Notes: generated by a model from the letters alone, not told the origin. DNA of 64,000 nucleotides from Bacillota bacterium (GCA_023435565.1 JAEYRN010000014.1:62001-126000); one strand, 5' to 3'; positions 27,215 through 36,021 are shown, counted from the first letter of the stretch. A program made the numbers and translations.

Positions 27215-28888
27215 TTAAAAAAGCCCAACGATCCTGCCGTCCGGAAGCAGAGCAATTTTTTCGGCAGCCGGATGATCCGGTAGACCGGGCATTGTTAAAA
27301 TATTCCCGGCAATTGCCACAATGAAACCAGCCCCCGCCATTATCCGGACTTCCCTCACATTCAATCGCCAGCCGGAAGGAGCTCCTTTTAAGTTTGGATC
27401 ATCGGAAAAAGACATCTGGGTCTTAGCTATGCAAACAGGAAGTTTGGTATATCCCTGTCGTTCCAAGGAGGTGATTGTCCTTTCCGCTTCCGGGGAGTAG
27501 TCAACTCCAACCGCTCCATAAACCCTGGTGGCGACAGTCTCTATTTTTTGTTTAACCGAAATTTCATTGGAATAAAGGGGTTTAAATTGACTGGTCTCCT
27601 GTTCTAAAGTTTCCAAGACTCCGGTTGCCAGCTCAATACCTCCTGAGCTTCCTTTGGCTACTACTTCCGATATTTCCGCTCTAATTCCTTTTTCTTTACA
27701 AAAATCCATAACTATATTCAATTCGGAATCGGTATCAGAAGGGAAACGGTTAACGGCTACTACTACCGGCAGTTGATAAACTTGGCGAAGATTCGCCAAA
27801 TGCCGTTCTAAATTGGAAAGTCCAAGTTTTAAGGCGGTAGTGTTTCCCATATTCAAGTCCTTCTTTTCAACACCGCCGTGAAATTTTAGAGCCCTAACCG
27901 AAACCACCAAAACTGCAAGATCAGGCCGAAGGCCGGTAGCCGGACTAACAATATCAAAAAACTTTTCAGCGCCAAGATCGGCGCCAAATCCTCCTTCGGT
28001 GATTATAAAGTCCGCTAGTTTCATAGCCATTTTAGTTGCAATAATCGAATTGTTGCCATGGGCGATATTGGCAAATGGCCCTCCGTGAACTAAAACCGGA
28101 TCTCCCTCAATGGTTTGGACCAAGTTGGGTTTAATAGCATCTTTTAATAAAACAGTCATTGCCCCAACAACTTTTAAGTCGCCGGCGAAGACCGGCTGAT
28201 TTTGAAAATTATAACCGATCATAATCTTGCCTAATCTTGTTTTTAAATCTTCCAGATCAGATGCAAGACATAAAATCGCCATTATTTCGGAGGCGACGGA
28301 GATGTCAAAACCGGTTTCACGAACTATACCGTCGCCTTTTTTACCCAAACCGACAATGACGTTCCTTAATTGGCGGTCGGATATATCCATTACCCGACGC
28401 CATAAAATCCTTTTAGGATCAAGTTGAAGTTCATTTCCGTGCATAATATGATTATCAATTATTGCCGCTAATAGATTATGAGCGGCAGTTATAGCGTGAA
28501 TATCACCAGTAAAATGAAGGTTAATTTCGTCCATCGGCAAGATCTGGGAATATCCGCCTCCGGTTGCGCCGCCTTTTACTCCAAACACCGGTCCCAAAGA
28601 AGGTTCGCGTAAGCAAAGACATACTTTTCGATTAAGTTTACCCAGGGCTTGGGTCAATCCGATAGCGGTGGTTGTCTTCCCTTCTCCTGCTGGAGTTGGC
28701 GTAATAGCGGTAATATATATTAATTTTCCATTTGGTAAATCTTTTAATTGTGAAGCTAATCTCAAATCAATTTTGGCTTTATACTTTCCGTATAATTCCA
28801 AGTATTCCTCGGGGATGTTCAACTTTGCTGAGATCTCCCCAATTGGTTTTGGCTTACAAGCGGATGCGATTTCGATATCGGAAAGCAT
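27215..28888 (-). CDS. fhs: Formate-tetrahydrofolate ligase
   Basis: A 557-residue enzyme that makes 10-formyl-THF from formate, THF and ATP, feeding purine synthesis or the methyl branch of the Wood-Ljungdahl pathway. Seen: TPAGEGKTTTAIGLTQAL (ATP-binding loop near residue 65), EPSLGPVFGVKGGATGGGYS and the end PGLPDHPAAEKI. Length matches the family. No other acetogenesis genes are near, so acetogenesis is not claimed. Confidence 0.97.
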   Translation of the reverse strand: MLSDIEIASACKPKPIGEISAKLNIPEEYLELYGKYKAKIDLRLASQLKDLPNGKLIYITAITPTPAGEGKTTTAIGLTQALGKLNRKVCLCLREPSLGPVFGVKGGATGGGYSQILPMDEINLHFTGDIHAITAAHNLLAAIIDNHIMHGNELQLDPKRILWRRVMDISDRQLRNVIVGLGKKGDGIVRETGFDISVASEIMAILCLASDLEDLKTRLGKIMIGYNFQNQPVFAGDLKVVGAMTVLLKDAIKPNLVQTIEGDPVLVHGGPFANIAHGNNSIIATKMAMKLADFIITEGGFGADLGAEKFFDIVSPATGLRPDLAVLVVSVRALKFHGGVEKKDLNMGNTTALKLGLSNLERHLANLRQVYQLPVVVAVNRFPSDTDSELNIVMDFCKEKGIRAEISEVVAKGSSGGIELATGVLETLEQETSQFKPLYSNEISVKQKIETVATRVYGAVGVDYSPEAERTITSLERQGYTKLPVCIAKTQMSFSDDPNLKGAPSGWRLNVREVRIMAGAGFIVAIAGNILTMPGLPDHPAAEKIALLPDGRIVGLF

Positions 28889-28928
28889 TTTGAAATAATA
28901 TCCTCCTTGCCGTCAGTTGATTTTCTCC

Positions 28929-28958
28929 ATTATACCAGATTTAGCTCTTGAAAAACAA
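28929..28958 (-). promoter_or_regulatory. Extended -10 promoter of fhs(-guaA)
   Basis: Minus-strand TTGTTT (28958-28953), an 18-bp spacer and TGGTATAAT whose TATAAT is 28934-28929. The TG upstream makes it an extended -10. In the remaining 28960-29234 gap I see only AT-rich sequence with a lone TATAAT at 29105-29110. Confidence 0.6.
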
Positions 28959-29234
28959 TAGTATTAGCTTTTAGCTATTGGATATCGGCTATATAAACTC
29001 TGGCTTCAAATTGAGATTTTGGTTTTTCAACTAAATAAATAAACAGTTAAATGTCGAATTAGGATAAAAATATACTTCAGTAAATTACCGAACGAACCGA
29101 ATTTTATAATGAGAAGATATACAGGTAGGAAAGGGTTTAAAAAAATTATCAAAATTAATCTCTTTTTTATTGTAGGAATTTTAAAATCCAACGTCGAATA
29201 TTAATTATATTAACATACGAAAGGTGTGTTTAAC

Positions 29235-29402
29235 TTGGCTAACATTAAGCCCGAAGATATAAAAGAAACCGTTGAGGTCCCAACTGCTGATTCAGCTAAG
29301 TACGTAGATTTGGGATGGGTTGTTATAGATTCTTACAAGATGGACAATAAGGATTTTACCGTTTTAGCTTGGGCAAAAGACGCGAATCCCGTTAAACCTT
29401 AA
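29235..29402 (+). CDS. Small conserved-looking protein (55 residues)
   Basis: TTG 29235 has AAGGTG 8 nt upstream and opens 55 codons: MANIKPEDIKETVEVPTADS, then AKYVDLGWVVIDSYKM and a second strand FTVLAWAKDANPVKP. The pattern 'LGWVVIDSY ... FTVLAWAKD' is a two-strand core that I have seen in other short anaerobe proteins of unknown role. It is monocistronic and below normal length cut-offs, so it is easily missed. Confidence 0.6.
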   Translation: MANIKPEDIKETVEVPTADSAKYVDLGWVVIDSYKMDNKDFTVLAWAKDANPVKP

Positions 29403-29551
29403 TATTAAATTAACATTAATCCTTACCTTCAATCAACCTGGAGCTTTTTCTAGGTTGTTTTTGTTTTTCGTTATTATTTAGTTTTTAAATGTGGAACTAT
29501 AAAAATCTGTCAACGTTAATTTATTTATTCTTTTAGGGAGGACGTTTAATA

Positions 29552-30262
29552 ATGAATTACATATTGGCAATTTTTTTAGTTGGTTTGGTGGTTTTAGCGC
29601 ATGAATTCGGCCACTTTTTAGCCGCTAAACTAGTGGCGATACCGGTTGAATGTTTCTCCATCGGATTCGGTCCAAAATTATTGAGTTTTTACAAAGGAAA
29701 TACTGAATACCGTATTTCGCTATTTCCCATCGGTGGGTATTTGCTTCCAGAAGTAAAGGATGAAACAGAATTCTTCAAATTACCTGTTGTTAAAAGAATT
29801 GTTTTGGCTGTCGGCGGGCCAATTGCCAGTATAGTCTTGACCATTATTTGTTTTTCCTTTTTAAATGTTTTTAGTTCAGGATTGAACTTTGACGGATTAT
29901 TAATAAAACCATTATTTCAGACCGGCAGAATAGCCTCGGCAATGTTTAACGCTTTTCTCCACGCATTGGGCCAACCGGATCAGCTCTCAAGTGCCGTTGG
30001 TTTAATTGCTCAAGGCGGCCGTTTTATTAACTCTAACCCTTTAAATTGGTTATTATATACCGCATCGATAAGTCTTAACTTGGGTATGATTAATCTAGTG
30101 CCTTTACCGGTGTTGGATGGCGGCAAAATTATTCTTTATTCCATTGAGAAACTCCATCCGAAGATGGTTCGGCTCCATTATCCTTTAGCATTAGCAGGAT
30201 GGATTTTTATTATAGGATTAACAATTTATGTTACTGTGATTGATATCGGGAGATTATTCTAA
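29552..30262 (+). CDS. M50 family site-2-type membrane protease, compact form
   Basis: A 236-residue intramembrane zinc metalloprotease. HEFGH (His17, Glu18, His21) is in the first helix and the third ligand is in LVPLPVLDGGKI near residue 190. It lacks a PDZ domain, so it is smaller than RseP (about 350-450). The loop ECFSIGFGPKLLSFYKGNTE and PIGGYLLP are M50-typical. It may cut membrane-anchored regulators; no anti-sigma gene is adjacent. GGGAGG precedes the ATG. Confidence 0.88.
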   Translation: MNYILAIFLVGLVVLAHEFGHFLAAKLVAIPVECFSIGFGPKLLSFYKGNTEYRISLFPIGGYLLPEVKDETEFFKLPVVKRIVLAVGGPIASIVLTIICFSFLNVFSSGLNFDGLLIKPLFQTGRIASAMFNAFLHALGQPDQLSSAVGLIAQGGRFINSNPLNWLLYTASISLNLGMINLVPLPVLDGGKIILYSIEKLHPKMVRLHYPLALAGWIFIIGLTIYVTVIDIGRLF

Positions 30263-30359
30263 GACAAACTTCTTTTTACAATATTTAGTTCCTAACCTTA
30301 AGAATGTAAATCAGGCGGTTTCATAATTATAAATTTCTTCATTTGATCCAAATGCAAAA

Positions 30360-30387
30360 GAGCTTCATTTCATTTAACGAAGCTCTC
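30360..30387. terminator. Terminator-like stem-loop
   Basis: AGAGCTTC and GAAGCTCT pair around a 12-nt AT loop between the convergent M50 and Cys-rich genes. The T-run is weak. Confidence 0.5.
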
Positions 30388-30427
30388 TATTTGTTAATTA
30401 TTATAGAAACTATTTAAAAAAATTTGA

Positions 30428-30664
30428 TTAACTTGCCCCAGCCGCTTTTACCTCGTTAATAATTTCTTCAGCCCGGTCCAACTGATTAGGAAATAAATTA
30501 AGAGGAACATACTCTTTCCCCACCGCTTTAGATACAATGTAACGAGCGCAATTATTAAAATCTCCCTTACAGAGTTTGCGTTTAATCATTTCCGCGGTAA
30601 CAGGCATATTAGCCATTCTGGAATTAAAAAACGGGCATCCTGCCAGATTTTCGCATTCAGCCAT
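30428..30664 (-). CDS. Small Cys-containing conserved protein
   Basis: A 78-residue cytosolic protein beginning MAECENLAGCPFFNSRMANM with a second Cys pair in LCKGDFNNCARYIV. Four cysteines at C-x5-C and C-x6-C spacing suggest a metal or Fe-S site. Similar short proteins occur in anaerobes and delta-proteobacteria without known role. AGGAGGG before ATG 30664 sets the start; an upstream in-frame opening to 30748 has no site. Confidence 0.7.
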   Translation of the reverse strand: MAECENLAGCPFFNSRMANMPVTAEMIKRKLCKGDFNNCARYIVSKAVGKEYVPLNLFPNQLDRAEEIINEVKAAGAS

Positions 30665-30867
30665 AAATTTCCCTCCTAAAAAATATAAATAAATATAATA
30701 TTTGTTATTGTCTATATATATGATATTCCTTACAAAAAACCAAGTCAAGTAAAAAATGGAATTTTCTAAATTTTTTCCAAAATTTTAAATAGTAGATAAA
30801 AAATACTTGAAAGCTATTAAAGTACATGGTAAAATATGGTTGTGTTTTTACGAAAGAAGGTTACTTA

Positions 30868-31041
30868 ATGTCAACCAAAAACCAACAAGTATTTGTACAC
30901 AATCTCATCGACTATAACGATTTAAAGCAACTCAAAAAAAAGAAGGATACAGCGGAAATCGTGCGCTTTGTCGCGCAACAGATCTGCCAAGACTGTATCG
31001 ATGAGTGCCACAAAATAAAATCGCGTTTGGAAAATCAGTAA
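30868..31041 (+). CDS. Small charged protein (57 residues)
   Basis: MSTKNQQVFVHNLIDYNDLK begins a helical, Lys-rich protein with two Cys in QICQDCIDEC. GAAGG precedes ATG 30868. It is monocistronic, ending in a good terminator at 31087. Family unknown; a small Cys-bearing regulator or metal-binding protein is possible. Confidence 0.55.
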   Translation: MSTKNQQVFVHNLIDYNDLKQLKKKKDTAEIVRFVAQQICQDCIDECHKIKSRLENQ

Positions 31042-31086
31042 ACTAAGCATTCACGCAAGTTCCAATTAGCTCAAAAAAAACAACCC

Positions 31087-31114
31087 GATGTTGAGGTTTT
31101 CAACATCTTTTTTT
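31087..31114 (+). terminator. Rho-independent terminator
   Basis: GATGTTGA, loop, TCAACATC followed by seven T, 46 bp after the small charged gene. Confidence 0.85.
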
Positions 31115-31142
31115 ATTGATTAATTCCCCCTTTTTCATTTGT

Positions 31143-31310
31143 TCATATTTCCTTTACGGATTTGGCCATTTGGATAACTGTCTCCAATTGATTGAGATAA
31201 TCCTGAAAAGCTTTTCTGCCTTTTTCGGTAATCAGCCATATAGTGAGGGGTTTTTTACCTTTATAACCTTTAATAATATTGTAAACCGTAAAAATATTTT
31301 TGGTTGACAA
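31143..31310 (-). pseudogene. Remnant of a winged-helix regulator (PF13601-like)
   Basis: On the minus strand 55 codons remain open, with KKPLTIWLITEKGRKAFQDY and LNQLETVIQ, the C-terminal wing and helix of HTH_34-type regulators (the 'LTEKGRKAFEEY' signature). The N-terminal DNA-recognition half is missing: the frame is stopped just upstream, and the only start (TTG 31310) lacks a ribosome site. The upstream end overlaps the bioY promoter. I read it as a truncated regulator gene; a functional micro-protein is less likely. Confidence 0.55.
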
Positions 31311-31332
31311 TCATTTCATTTTCAAATAAAAT
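31304..31332 (+). promoter_or_regulatory. Promoter of bioY-ecfA-ecfT
   Basis: TTGACA (31304-31309), 17 bp, TAAAAT (31327-31332): a near-consensus sigma-A promoter about 60 bp before bioY. I looked for a BirA-type palindromic operator here and found none convincing. Confidence 0.75.
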
Positions 31333-31396
31333 ATTCCCGAATCAACTCCTAAATAACAATCTTAATTAAATCGACATTTATAAAGGAGCATCTGCC

Positions 31397-31960
31397 ATGA
31401 ATCAATCGAATCTCCGCAAACTAGTCTTTACCTCTCTGTTCACGGCATTAATCGTAATCGGAGGCTATCTTAGCTTTCCGATCCCTTTTAGTCCGATACC
31501 TATCGTTTTATCCGATTTCTTTTTAATGTTAGCCGGTTTATGTTTGGGAACATCAGGAGCCACCAGTATGGGACTCTTCCTTTTCCTGGGTGCAATCGGA
31601 TTACCGGTGTTTACCGGGGGTAAAGCGGGGCTTGCGGTTTTTATCGGTCCCACCGGCGGTTTTCTACTGGGATACTTGATTGGCGTTTATGTATTAGGGC
31701 TAATTTCCGGAAAGGGGAAACCCTCGCTTTTAAAAGACCTAATCGGATTGGTCGCCGCCAATCTAATTATTTTCGGTTCCGGGGTCCCCTGGCTTAAGCT
31801 GTTACTAAAAGTAAGCTGGAGCAAGGCGTTGGCCCTTGGACTAATACCTTTTATGATCGGTAATATTGTTAAAATAATCGCCGCCTTGGCGGTAATTCAA
31901 GTAATCAGGCCATTTTTAGGAGAATTTTTAGGAAAACCAGCTACGAGAGCAATCCAATGA
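31397..31960 (+). CDS. bioY: Biotin ECF transporter substrate-binding protein BioY
   Basis: A 187-residue membrane protein with six helices. The family motifs GYLSFPIPFSPIPIVLSDFF, GATSMGLFLFLGAIGLPVFT and GGKAGLAVFIGPTGGFLLGY mark the biotin S-component. With EcfA and EcfT it imports biotin. AAAGGAG is 9-10 nt before the ATG. Its last bases overlap the ecfA start. Confidence 0.97.
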   Translation: MNQSNLRKLVFTSLFTALIVIGGYLSFPIPFSPIPIVLSDFFLMLAGLCLGTSGATSMGLFLFLGAIGLPVFTGGKAGLAVFIGPTGGFLLGYLIGVYVLGLISGKGKPSLLKDLIGLVAANLIIFGSGVPWLKLLLKVSWSKALALGLIPFMIGNIVKIIAALAVIQVIRPFLGEFLGKPATRAIQ

Positions 31961-32706
31961 ATATTCTTGAAATTCGCCATTTGACACACGTTTTCGCTAA
32001 CGGCAACAAAGCCCTTGACGATATCAATCTTTCCTTTCGTTCAGGAGAATTTACGATTATCGCCGGACCCAACGGTTCCGGAAAAACCGTATTGATCAAA
32101 CATTTCAACGGCCTTTTGCGGCCCACTAAGGGAGAAGTGTTCCTGGAAGGGGAGCCAATCAATAAAGATATAACAAATGCCCGTAAAAAAGTGGGCCTGA
32201 TCTTTCAAAACTCCGATAGTCAAATTGTCGCTCAAACAGTCGCCGAAGATGTGGCTTTCGGGCCCGAAAACTTAAAACTACCCCGGAGGGAAGTTGAGGT
32301 CCGCGTTAATGAAGCATTGGCAACGGTTGGATTAGGAGCTATCGCCGACCAACAGCCCCATGCGCTTTCCGGAGGCCAAAAAAAACGGCTGGCCATAGCT
32401 GGAGTACTGGCCATGAAACCGGAGTTGATCATTTTTGATGAGCCATTTATCGGGTTGGATTATCCGGGTACTCTCCAGGTACTGAGAGAAATCGTCTCCC
32501 TGCACCGTGACGGGCATACCATTATTTTAGTAACTCATGAGCTGGAAAAAGTGCTGGCACATGCCAACCGGCTTATCATTATCGAAAAAGGACGGATCAT
32601 TAAAGACGGCGCTCCCGGCGAATTAATTAATGAAGTCGAAGCCTACGGTATTAAAAGACCCTATGGAAAAGACGGTAAAGTAGAGAAAATGACATGGCTG
32701 AATTAA
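31957..32706 (+). CDS. bioM: ECF transporter ATPase (BioM-like)
   Basis: A 249-residue ATPase: Walker A GPNGSGKTVLIKHF, Q-loop FQNSDSQIVAQTVAEDVAFG, signature LSGGQKKRLAIA, Walker B LIIFDEPFIGLD. A 4-bp overlap with bioY and a 13-bp overlap with the next gene show tight coupling. A single ATPase gene suggests a homodimer. Confidence 0.95.
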   Translation: MNILEIRHLTHVFANGNKALDDINLSFRSGEFTIIAGPNGSGKTVLIKHFNGLLRPTKGEVFLEGEPINKDITNARKKVGLIFQNSDSQIVAQTVAEDVAFGPENLKLPRREVEVRVNEALATVGLGAIADQQPHALSGGQKKRLAIAGVLAMKPELIIFDEPFIGLDYPGTLQVLREIVSLHRDGHTIILVTHELEKVLAHANRLIIIEKGRIIKDGAPGELINEVEAYGIKRPYGKDGKVEKMTWLN

Positions 32707-33458
32707 ATATTTTTCATTATCTGCCTTTAAAATCGTTTATTCACTTGCTTGACAGCCGGATCAAATTAATCTGTATGATCTGCTTTTGCACTGTAATAAC
32801 CGCTTCAGTAAACGTTATTGACCTAACGATCCTGACCTGTGTTTTGTTTGTTGCGCTGTTTGGGGCCGGGTTGCCTGTTAAGAAACTATTCTCCGAAATA
32901 AGGTATTTTCTCTTTTTGATTAGCATGATCATTATCGTCCATTCACTCAGCATTCCGGGCGCTCCGATGACTATTATACCAATACCCGGTCTCACACGGG
33001 AGGGCTTGCGTTCCGGTTTGTTTTTCGGTTGGCGGATTACCTTGATCATCTTGGCATCGGTGATTTTAACGGGGACTACTTCGCTGGTAACTTTAAAAAA
33101 CGCGATCGAATGGTTCCTCCGCCCTATTCCATTTATCAAAGAAAAACGAGTCGGAACCATGTTCAGTCTGACCTTTGTTCTGATTCCGCTTATTTTCGAT
33201 CAAGCTTCGGAAATAATGGATGCTCAAAAATCCCGGTGCATCGAGGGGAAGAAGGACCCAATCCGGCGTATTACTTTTCTTGTTTTTCCTCTGTTACTCC
33301 AAACATTCCGGCGCGCTGACGAGATGGTCTGCGCTATGGAGTCACGTTGTTATTCCGAGGACCGAACCCCGGCGGAGTTTAAAACCGGTTTAGGGGATTG
33401 GCTGGTATTAAGCTTTACACTATTAATTTGCACGTTCGTCTTCTTCACGCCTTTATAA
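32694..33458 (+). CDS. bioN: ECF transporter transmembrane coupling protein (BioN-like)
   Basis: A 254-residue EcfT protein with about five helices. The two coupling motifs that contact the ATPases are AQKSRCIEG and AMESRCYSE (the A-x-x-x-R-x pattern of EcfT coupling helices). It begins inside the end of the ATPase gene and completes a dedicated biotin transporter. Confidence 0.93.
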   Translation: MAELNIFHYLPLKSFIHLLDSRIKLICMICFCTVITASVNVIDLTILTCVLFVALFGAGLPVKKLFSEIRYFLFLISMIIIVHSLSIPGAPMTIIPIPGLTREGLRSGLFFGWRITLIILASVILTGTTSLVTLKNAIEWFLRPIPFIKEKRVGTMFSLTFVLIPLIFDQASEIMDAQKSRCIEGKKDPIRRITFLVFPLLLQTFRRADEMVCAMESRCYSEDRTPAEFKTGLGDWLVLSFTLLICTFVFFTPL

Positions 33459-33478
33459 AAAATCCGAAGGAGCTTCCT

Positions 33479-33772
33479 ATGCAAGTATCAACCACACTTT
33501 CCATCCCGGAGATTAATGAGTTATTGAAACTGCCGCTTTTAGAGCTAATCTCTTTAGCCAATCAAAGCCGGGCCGAGATTTTCGGTTCTAACTTTGAATT
33601 ATGCAGCATTATCAATGCCAAATCGGGTCTTTGCAGCCAAGATTGTATATTTCAAGGGCTGGTATTTATGGCTAACGGAATGTTTACCGGTGGTTATCTG
33701 ACCATGAACGGTCGGGAGGTTGAAGAAGACCAAAGGCTGGTTGAAGAAGTTATAAGGGCTTGGCAGAATTAA
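33479..33772 (+). pseudogene. bioB: Biotin synthase with large in-frame internal deletion
   Basis: A 97-residue open frame with AAGGAG 6 nt before ATG 33479. Residues 1-57 match the BioB N-terminus (CSIINAKSGLCSQDCIF) and residues 59-97 match its C-terminus (FMANGMFTGGYLTMNGREVE). Normal BioB is about 320-330 residues, so about 220 are missing, including the third Cys of the CxxxCxxC radical-SAM cluster, whose place is taken by Gln at the junction, and the TIM-barrel core. It cannot be a biotin synthase. It lies 20 bp after the biotin transporter genes, consistent with an organism now dependent on uptake. Confidence 0.85.
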
Positions 33773-33907
33773 TATTAAGAGAGAATTCCACCCAGTAAAA
33801 TGTAAAGAAGATATAATCCGATGGTGATTAAATAGAGAAAATATGGACAATCTTGAGGATAATATAATATACTTAAGATAAATTATTTTGATATGGGTGA
33901 TCTCACG

Positions 33908-34321
33908 TTGACGATACAACAGTTTTCCAAACCAATCGACCAAATCGCCGAAAACTTCGGTATTGAGTTTCTGGTCTACTTTGGCAGCTTTCAAACAGAA
34001 TACTATCACTCGGAAAGTGATATCGATATCGCATTTTTAACTACTCGTCCTTTATCTATCGATGAAAAAACTGAACTACTTGAAGAGTTAATTTTATATC
34101 ACCGCAAGAGCGAGATTGACTTGGTGGACCTCCGGACCGCCGAACCCATATTCCGGTATGAAGTGGCCCGTTCGGGCAGAGTTCTTTATGAAAGGGAAAC
34201 CGGGCTTTTTGAAAGGTACGGCCTCTTTTATATTAAACAATGTTATGAACTGAAGGCGGTTTTGGAGGCGGAAATGCAAAAAATAGGCAAATTTATTCAG
34301 GAAGTGACTGATCATGGTTAA
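33908..34321 (+). CDS. mntA: MntA-like nucleotidyltransferase (antitoxin of HepT-MntA module)
   Basis: A 137-residue minimal nucleotidyltransferase. The catalytic motif GSFQTEYYHSESDIDIAF is the GS-x10-DxD of the MNT fold, with a third acidic residue in SEIDLVDL. In HepT-MntA pairs MntA adds AMP to the HepT toxin and silences it. I set the start at TTG 33908 because GGTGATC is an ideal site 5-11 nt before it; the frame opens at ATG 33893. Overlaps hepT by 8 bp. Confidence 0.88.
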   Translation: MTIQQFSKPIDQIAENFGIEFLVYFGSFQTEYYHSESDIDIAFLTTRPLSIDEKTELLEELILYHRKSEIDLVDLRTAEPIFRYEVARSGRVLYERETGLFERYGLFYIKQCYELKAVLEAEMQKIGKFIQEVTDHG

Positions 34322-34739
34322 TAACATGGTAATCTGTATTAAACTCAAACAATTGGCCTCATATTATCAAGAGTTAGAACAGATTGCCTCAGGTTTGACT
34401 TTCGAAAATTACCAAAACCAAATAATGATTAAACGCGCGATTGAAAGGGACATTCAATTGATTGTGGAATGTGCGACCGACATCAACAATATGATTTTAA
34501 AACAGTTATCCAAAGGTCCGGCCAAGGATTATTTCAATTCTTTCATTGATCTGGCCGATAATCAAGTAATTGAAACAGACTTTGCCTTAAAACTAGCCCC
34601 ATCCACCGGGTTAAGAAACATTTTAGTCCATGAATATGAAAAAATCGATGATCGGATAGTATTTAAGTCCATTACTAATGTTCTGATTTATTACCGTCAA
34701 TATCTGCAAATTATCGCCGAATATTTGGGTTGTAGCTAA
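34314..34739 (+). CDS. hepT: HepT-like RNase toxin (HEPN fold)
   Basis: A 141-residue all-helical HEPN protein. The RX4HXY nuclease motif is RNILVHEY near residue 107, the site that is AMPylated by MntA. AGGAAGTG precedes ATG 34314. As the partner overlaps it, the two form a type VII toxin-antitoxin operon. Confidence 0.9.
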   Translation: MVNNMVICIKLKQLASYYQELEQIASGLTFENYQNQIMIKRAIERDIQLIVECATDINNMILKQLSKGPAKDYFNSFIDLADNQVIETDFALKLAPSTGLRNILVHEYEKIDDRIVFKSITNVLIYYRQYLQIIAEYLGCS

Positions 34740-34801
34740 TGTCTTTCTTGAATTATCACTAAAATAAGATCAATAGGGAACTGTCCCTAAGCCCAATAGA
34801 A

Positions 34802-35137
34802 TTATTCCCATTTTCCCCAGACCTCCGGCTTGTATCCTATGGTTGCTTTAACCCCATTCCGAACAATCGGGGTCTTCAAAAGCAACGGGTCGTTTAATAA
34901 CTCATCTTCCAAATTATGAACTAAATATTTTAAATTCCGTTTCTGATACTGTTTGCCTTCCCGATCAACCAAATCCTCCAACCCGCCCACAGCCGCCTTG
35001 ACGCTGTTCAGCTCCCCCTTACTCATTCCTTTTTCGGCAAGGTTGATGAATTGAAACTTGATGGCACGTTCTTTAAAATACCGCTCCGCTTTGCGGGTCT
35101 CCTGGCATTTCTTGGTTCCGAAGATTTGGATGTTCAT
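34802..35137 (-). CDS. ArsC/Spx family thioredoxin-fold protein
   Basis: A 111-residue protein: MNIQIFGTKKCQETRKAERY carries a single N-terminal Cys in a CxxTR loop, and the C-terminal LLLKTPIVRNG has the cis-Pro loop. These features match the YffB/ArsC-like branch, which forms glutathione- or thioredoxin-linked disulfides; arsenate reduction is unproven and no ars genes are near. AAAGGAA precedes ATG 35137. Confidence 0.8.
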   Translation of the reverse strand: MNIQIFGTKKCQETRKAERYFKERAIKFQFINLAEKGMSKGELNSVKAAVGGLEDLVDREGKQYQKRNLKYLVHNLEDELLNDPLLLKTPIVRNGVKATIGYKPEVWGKWE

Positions 35138-35269
35138 GGTGAAGGTTCCTTTCGGTTGGAATGTTGAATAATCAAAACTAAGCGCCTGCTTTCTTATATT
35201 TCTAACCGCGACCTACCGCCGGGAACCGAACCTTTAGTTGGAGTTATCCCATTTCCGCTTGGATCGGCT

Positions 35270-35481
35270 TCATTTTAATATTAGTCGCAAAACATTTTTA
35301 ATCTTTAGTTCTATGGGAATTTTTAATTCCACCATTATCACCATTTCATAATAATTTCCAACAGCAATTATATCCCCTAAAGGTTCAACTTCATTAATAA
35401 GATCCTCCGGTTCGCCGGTGGCGGGTAGTGGCGGTGGAAGCTACTCTCATAATCAGGCGCTTCAATTTCCCAAAATTTCAT
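35270..35481 (-). pseudogene. Short broken gene with one frameshift
   Basis: From ATG 35481 the minus strand reads MKFWEIEAPDYESSFHRHYP, then must change frame near 35420 to continue EPEDLINEVEPLGDIIAVGN and YYEMVIMVELKIPIELKIK to a stop at 35270. The two pieces join to about 70 sensible residues, so I read it as a frameshifted gene. Family unknown. It lies in the 35138-35502 gap, which holds nothing else clear. Confidence 0.45.
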
Positions 35482-35493
35482 ACTTTTACACTA

Positions 35494-35502
35494 GCATATA
35501 AC
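35494..35502. repeat. Partial cassette-border-like repeat, copy C
   Basis: GCATATAAC directly after the stop codon of the orphan lipoprotein; the same nine bases start copy B at 36716. Too short alone to be more than suggestive. Confidence 0.25.
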
Positions 35503-36021
35503 TTATACATAATCAATTTCAATACAAACTTTTATTGGTTTAGATAATTTATATTTTTTAAACCCTTCAGTTTTTTCAATCATTTCTTTCCATTTTGTTA
35601 TACTTTCTTCTTTTGTGTCTTCCAACCAATATTTCATCCAATATATAAACTCTTTTCTATCTATTTCATAGTCAGGTTGATAGTATATCGTTAGTATTAT
35701 TTGTTTCAATCCAAATTTTTGTATTTGTCTAATGAATATTATTTGAAATGTTTCATTATTATCATCCTTAAAATTTCCATATGAAAAATTCATCATATCA
35801 TTTTGGTCAATTCTTTTTATACCCTTTATATTAATTTCCTTATAGAAGGAGATAAATTCAATTAATACATTTTCAGCATTTAAATTATCAACATTTATGA
35901 TATTTATCTTGTTTTCCAAATATTCTTTTGCTTTGTCAAAGGATATTTCCATTTTATTATACCTTTTGCAAGAAGTTAATAATAGTAATGATGCTAGAAC
36001 AACAAATGTAAATTTGTACAT
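35503..36021 (-). CDS. AT-rich orphan lipoprotein
   Basis: A 172-residue lipoprotein: MYKFTFVVLASLLLLTSCKR gives a signal peptide with lipobox LTSC. The rest is rich in Lys, Ile and Asn and resembles no family I know. AAAGGTGAT before ATG 36021 fixes the start; the frame opens earlier at 36105. Composition is much more AT-rich than the housekeeping genes, suggesting transfer. Short repeats resembling cassette borders lie on both sides. Confidence 0.7.
   Translation of the reverse strand: MYKFTFVVLASLLLLTSCKRYNKMEISFDKAKEYLENKINIINVDNLNAENVLIEFISFYKEINIKGIKRIDQNDMMNFSYGNFKDDNNETFQIIFIRQIQKFGLKQIILTIYYQPDYEIDRKEFIYWMKYWLEDTKEESITKWKEMIEKTEGFKKYKLSKPIKVCIEIDYV

Noticed and set aside
31304..31390. 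BirA operator before bioY
   Set aside because: No palindrome with spaced GTTAAC-like half sites could be found; only the promoter is clear.
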